64,000 nt of DNA, from the NCBI RefSeq assembly GCF_013403925.1, contig NZ_JABFDJ010000008.1, forward strand, positions 1 through 64,000, given 5' to 3'. Positions 63,133 through 64,000 of the stretch are shown in pieces; the stretch's first letter is position 1; every line of letters begins with the position of its first letter. The notes below the pieces were generated by a model. That model did not search any database and was not told the DNA's origin. It saw only the letters and a list, made by a program, of their open reading frames with translations. The translations under genes were made by a program, and so were the position numbers. Source of the DNA: Winogradskyella wichelsiae. GTDB lineage: Bacteria; Bacteroidota; Bacteroidia; Flavobacteriales; Flavobacteriaceae.

Positions 63133-64000
63133 GTGAAAATATTAGATAGGTACATACTTATCACATTCTTAAAGACGTTTTTTAGCGTCTTTATTATATT
63201 CATGTTCATCTTCATCTTACAAGGTGTTTGGCTCTATATAGCTGAGCTTGCGGGTAAAGATTTAGATGTCATGGTGACCGCCAAATTCATCTTATACTAC
63301 ATGCCAAAGCTGATTCCTTTGGTAGTACCCTTAACGGTTTTATTATCTTCAATCATGGTATTCGGTAATTTTGCTGAAAACTATGAATTTGCTGCGATGA
63401 AATCTACAGGTATTTCGTTGCAACGCGCCATGCGAAGTTTAAGTATATTTATTGTAGCCTTAGGTATTGGCTGCTTCTTTTTTGCGAACAATGTGATTCC
63501 TTGGGGTGAATATAACTTTTATAATTTAAGACGAAATATTGCCAAAATGAAACCCGCTTTAGCAATTGCGGAAGGTCAGTTCAATGAAATTGGAAACATT
63601 AATATAAAAGTTGATTCAAAATCTGGTGATCGAGGTCAATTCCTTAAAGGTGTTGTTATACATGAAAAAAGCAATACACGGTCAGGAAATTATAAAGTTA
63701 TTATTTCAGAGAAAGGTGAATTAAAAAGTAGTCCAGACTCTAGTATTCTTCAACTAGAGCTAGAAAACGGTCATTATTATGAAGAAATCATTAATAAAGA
63801 CGTCAGGAAAAACCAGAATAAGCCACATGTCAAAAGTTATTTTAAAACATACATTACTAATGTAGATTTAGAAATTCTAAATTCTGATGACCTTGATGAA
63901 AAAAATCACACCGACAGATATAACATGTTAAATGTTAATCAATTAAGCTCTGTTATTGACACGTTAGAACAAAAACAAAATAACGATTACAAAGCTTTAG
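63133..64000 (+). CDS. LptF/LptG family permease (partial, runs off the window)
   Basis: Second lipopolysaccharide export permease in the window. It starts MKILDRYILITFLK with a GTG at 63133, and the 289 codons present run to the edge without a stop. Three N-terminal helices with YYMPKLIPLVVPLTVLLSSIMVFG and NYEFAAMKSTGISLQRAM are typical of LptF/YjgP, followed by a periplasmic beta domain. The opening resembles that of the paralogue at 15556 (MKILDWYIIKRYL). Whether it is LptF or LptG cannot be told. Confidence 0.92.
   Translation, partial: MKILDRYILITFLKTFFSVFIIFMFIFILQGVWLYIAELAGKDLDVMVTAKFILYYMPKLIPLVVPLTVLLSSIMVFGNFAENYEFAAMKSTGISLQRAMRSLSIFIVALGIGCFFFANNVIPWGEYNFYNLRRNIAKMKPALAIAEGQFNEIGNINIKVDSKSGDRGQFLKGVVIHEKSNTRSGNYKVIISEKGELKSSPDSSILQLELENGHYYEEIINKDVRKNQNKPHVKSYFKTYITNVDLEILNSDDLDEKNHTDRYNMLNVNQLSSVIDTLEQKQNNDYKAL

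Overview
The window looks like chromosomal DNA of a marine-type member of the Flavobacteriaceae (Bacteroidota). The evidence is low GC content, few Shine-Dalgarno sites, promoters of the Bacteroidota type (TTTG, 17-20 nt, TAnnTTTG), a non-ATG infC start, LytTR two-component signalling, SPII lipoproteins, both AcnA- and AcnB-type aconitases, a split transketolase and a zeaxanthin-type carotenoid pathway. I see no insertion sequence, prophage, CRISPR array or rRNA operon.

Layout. 0.1-3.5 kb: thrS-infC-rpmI-rplT translation operon. 3.5-4.8 kb: HAD phosphatase and a convergent YjbQ gene. 4.8-6.0 kb: a gene desert that may hold a decayed minus-strand gene. 6.0-10.8 kb, minus: LytTR regulator, TPR histidine kinase, a secreted amidotransferase-fold protein and an AI-2E-family permease. 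10.9-16.7 kb, minus: dnaB, accA, an EamA transporter, a LptF/G permease and tgt. 17-19.6 kb, plus: two-subunit transketolase with a strong hairpin between the halves, then a beta-barrel protein. 19.6-23 kb: FKBP/TSP3-like lipoprotein, S4 protein, methyltransferase, phosphoribosyltransferase, aroK. 23-23.4 kb: two tandem tRNA-Lys units and tRNA-Leu(GAG). 23.6-27.3 kb: a CarH-like B12-dependent regulator followed by crtI-crtB-crtZ. 27.3-39.1 kb, minus: TlpA-like protein, acnA, acnB, MoxR ATPase and three parvulin/SurA-type periplasmic proteins. 39.3-44.1 kb: SRPBCC protein and a small protein, then minus-strand crtY, patatin and M1 aminopeptidase. 44.5-49.9 kb, plus: a five-gene cassette of hexapeptide acyltransferase, acyl carrier protein, AsnB-type amidotransferase, divergent NAD-synthetase-like enzyme and AMP-ligase. 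50-64 kb: recG, SDR protein, YqaE protein, a duplicated-domain secreted protein, a TlpA-like lipoprotein, pheT, tpx, dgkA, M15 peptidase, ftsK, lolA and the start of a second LptF/G permease.

How the genes work together. CarH, CrtI and CrtB with the distant CrtY and CrtZ would make zeaxanthin from GGPP, probably under light control through adenosylcobalamin. No GGPP synthase lies in the window. The PpiC/SurA proteins, LolA, the two LptF/G-type permeases and FtsK serve envelope biogenesis and division. The cassette at 44.5-49.9 kb is the best candidate for an undescribed pathway: it has a carboxylate-activating ligase, a carrier protein, two different ATP-dependent enzymes of amide-forming families and an acyltransferase, with no glycosyltransferase or polyketide machinery beside them.
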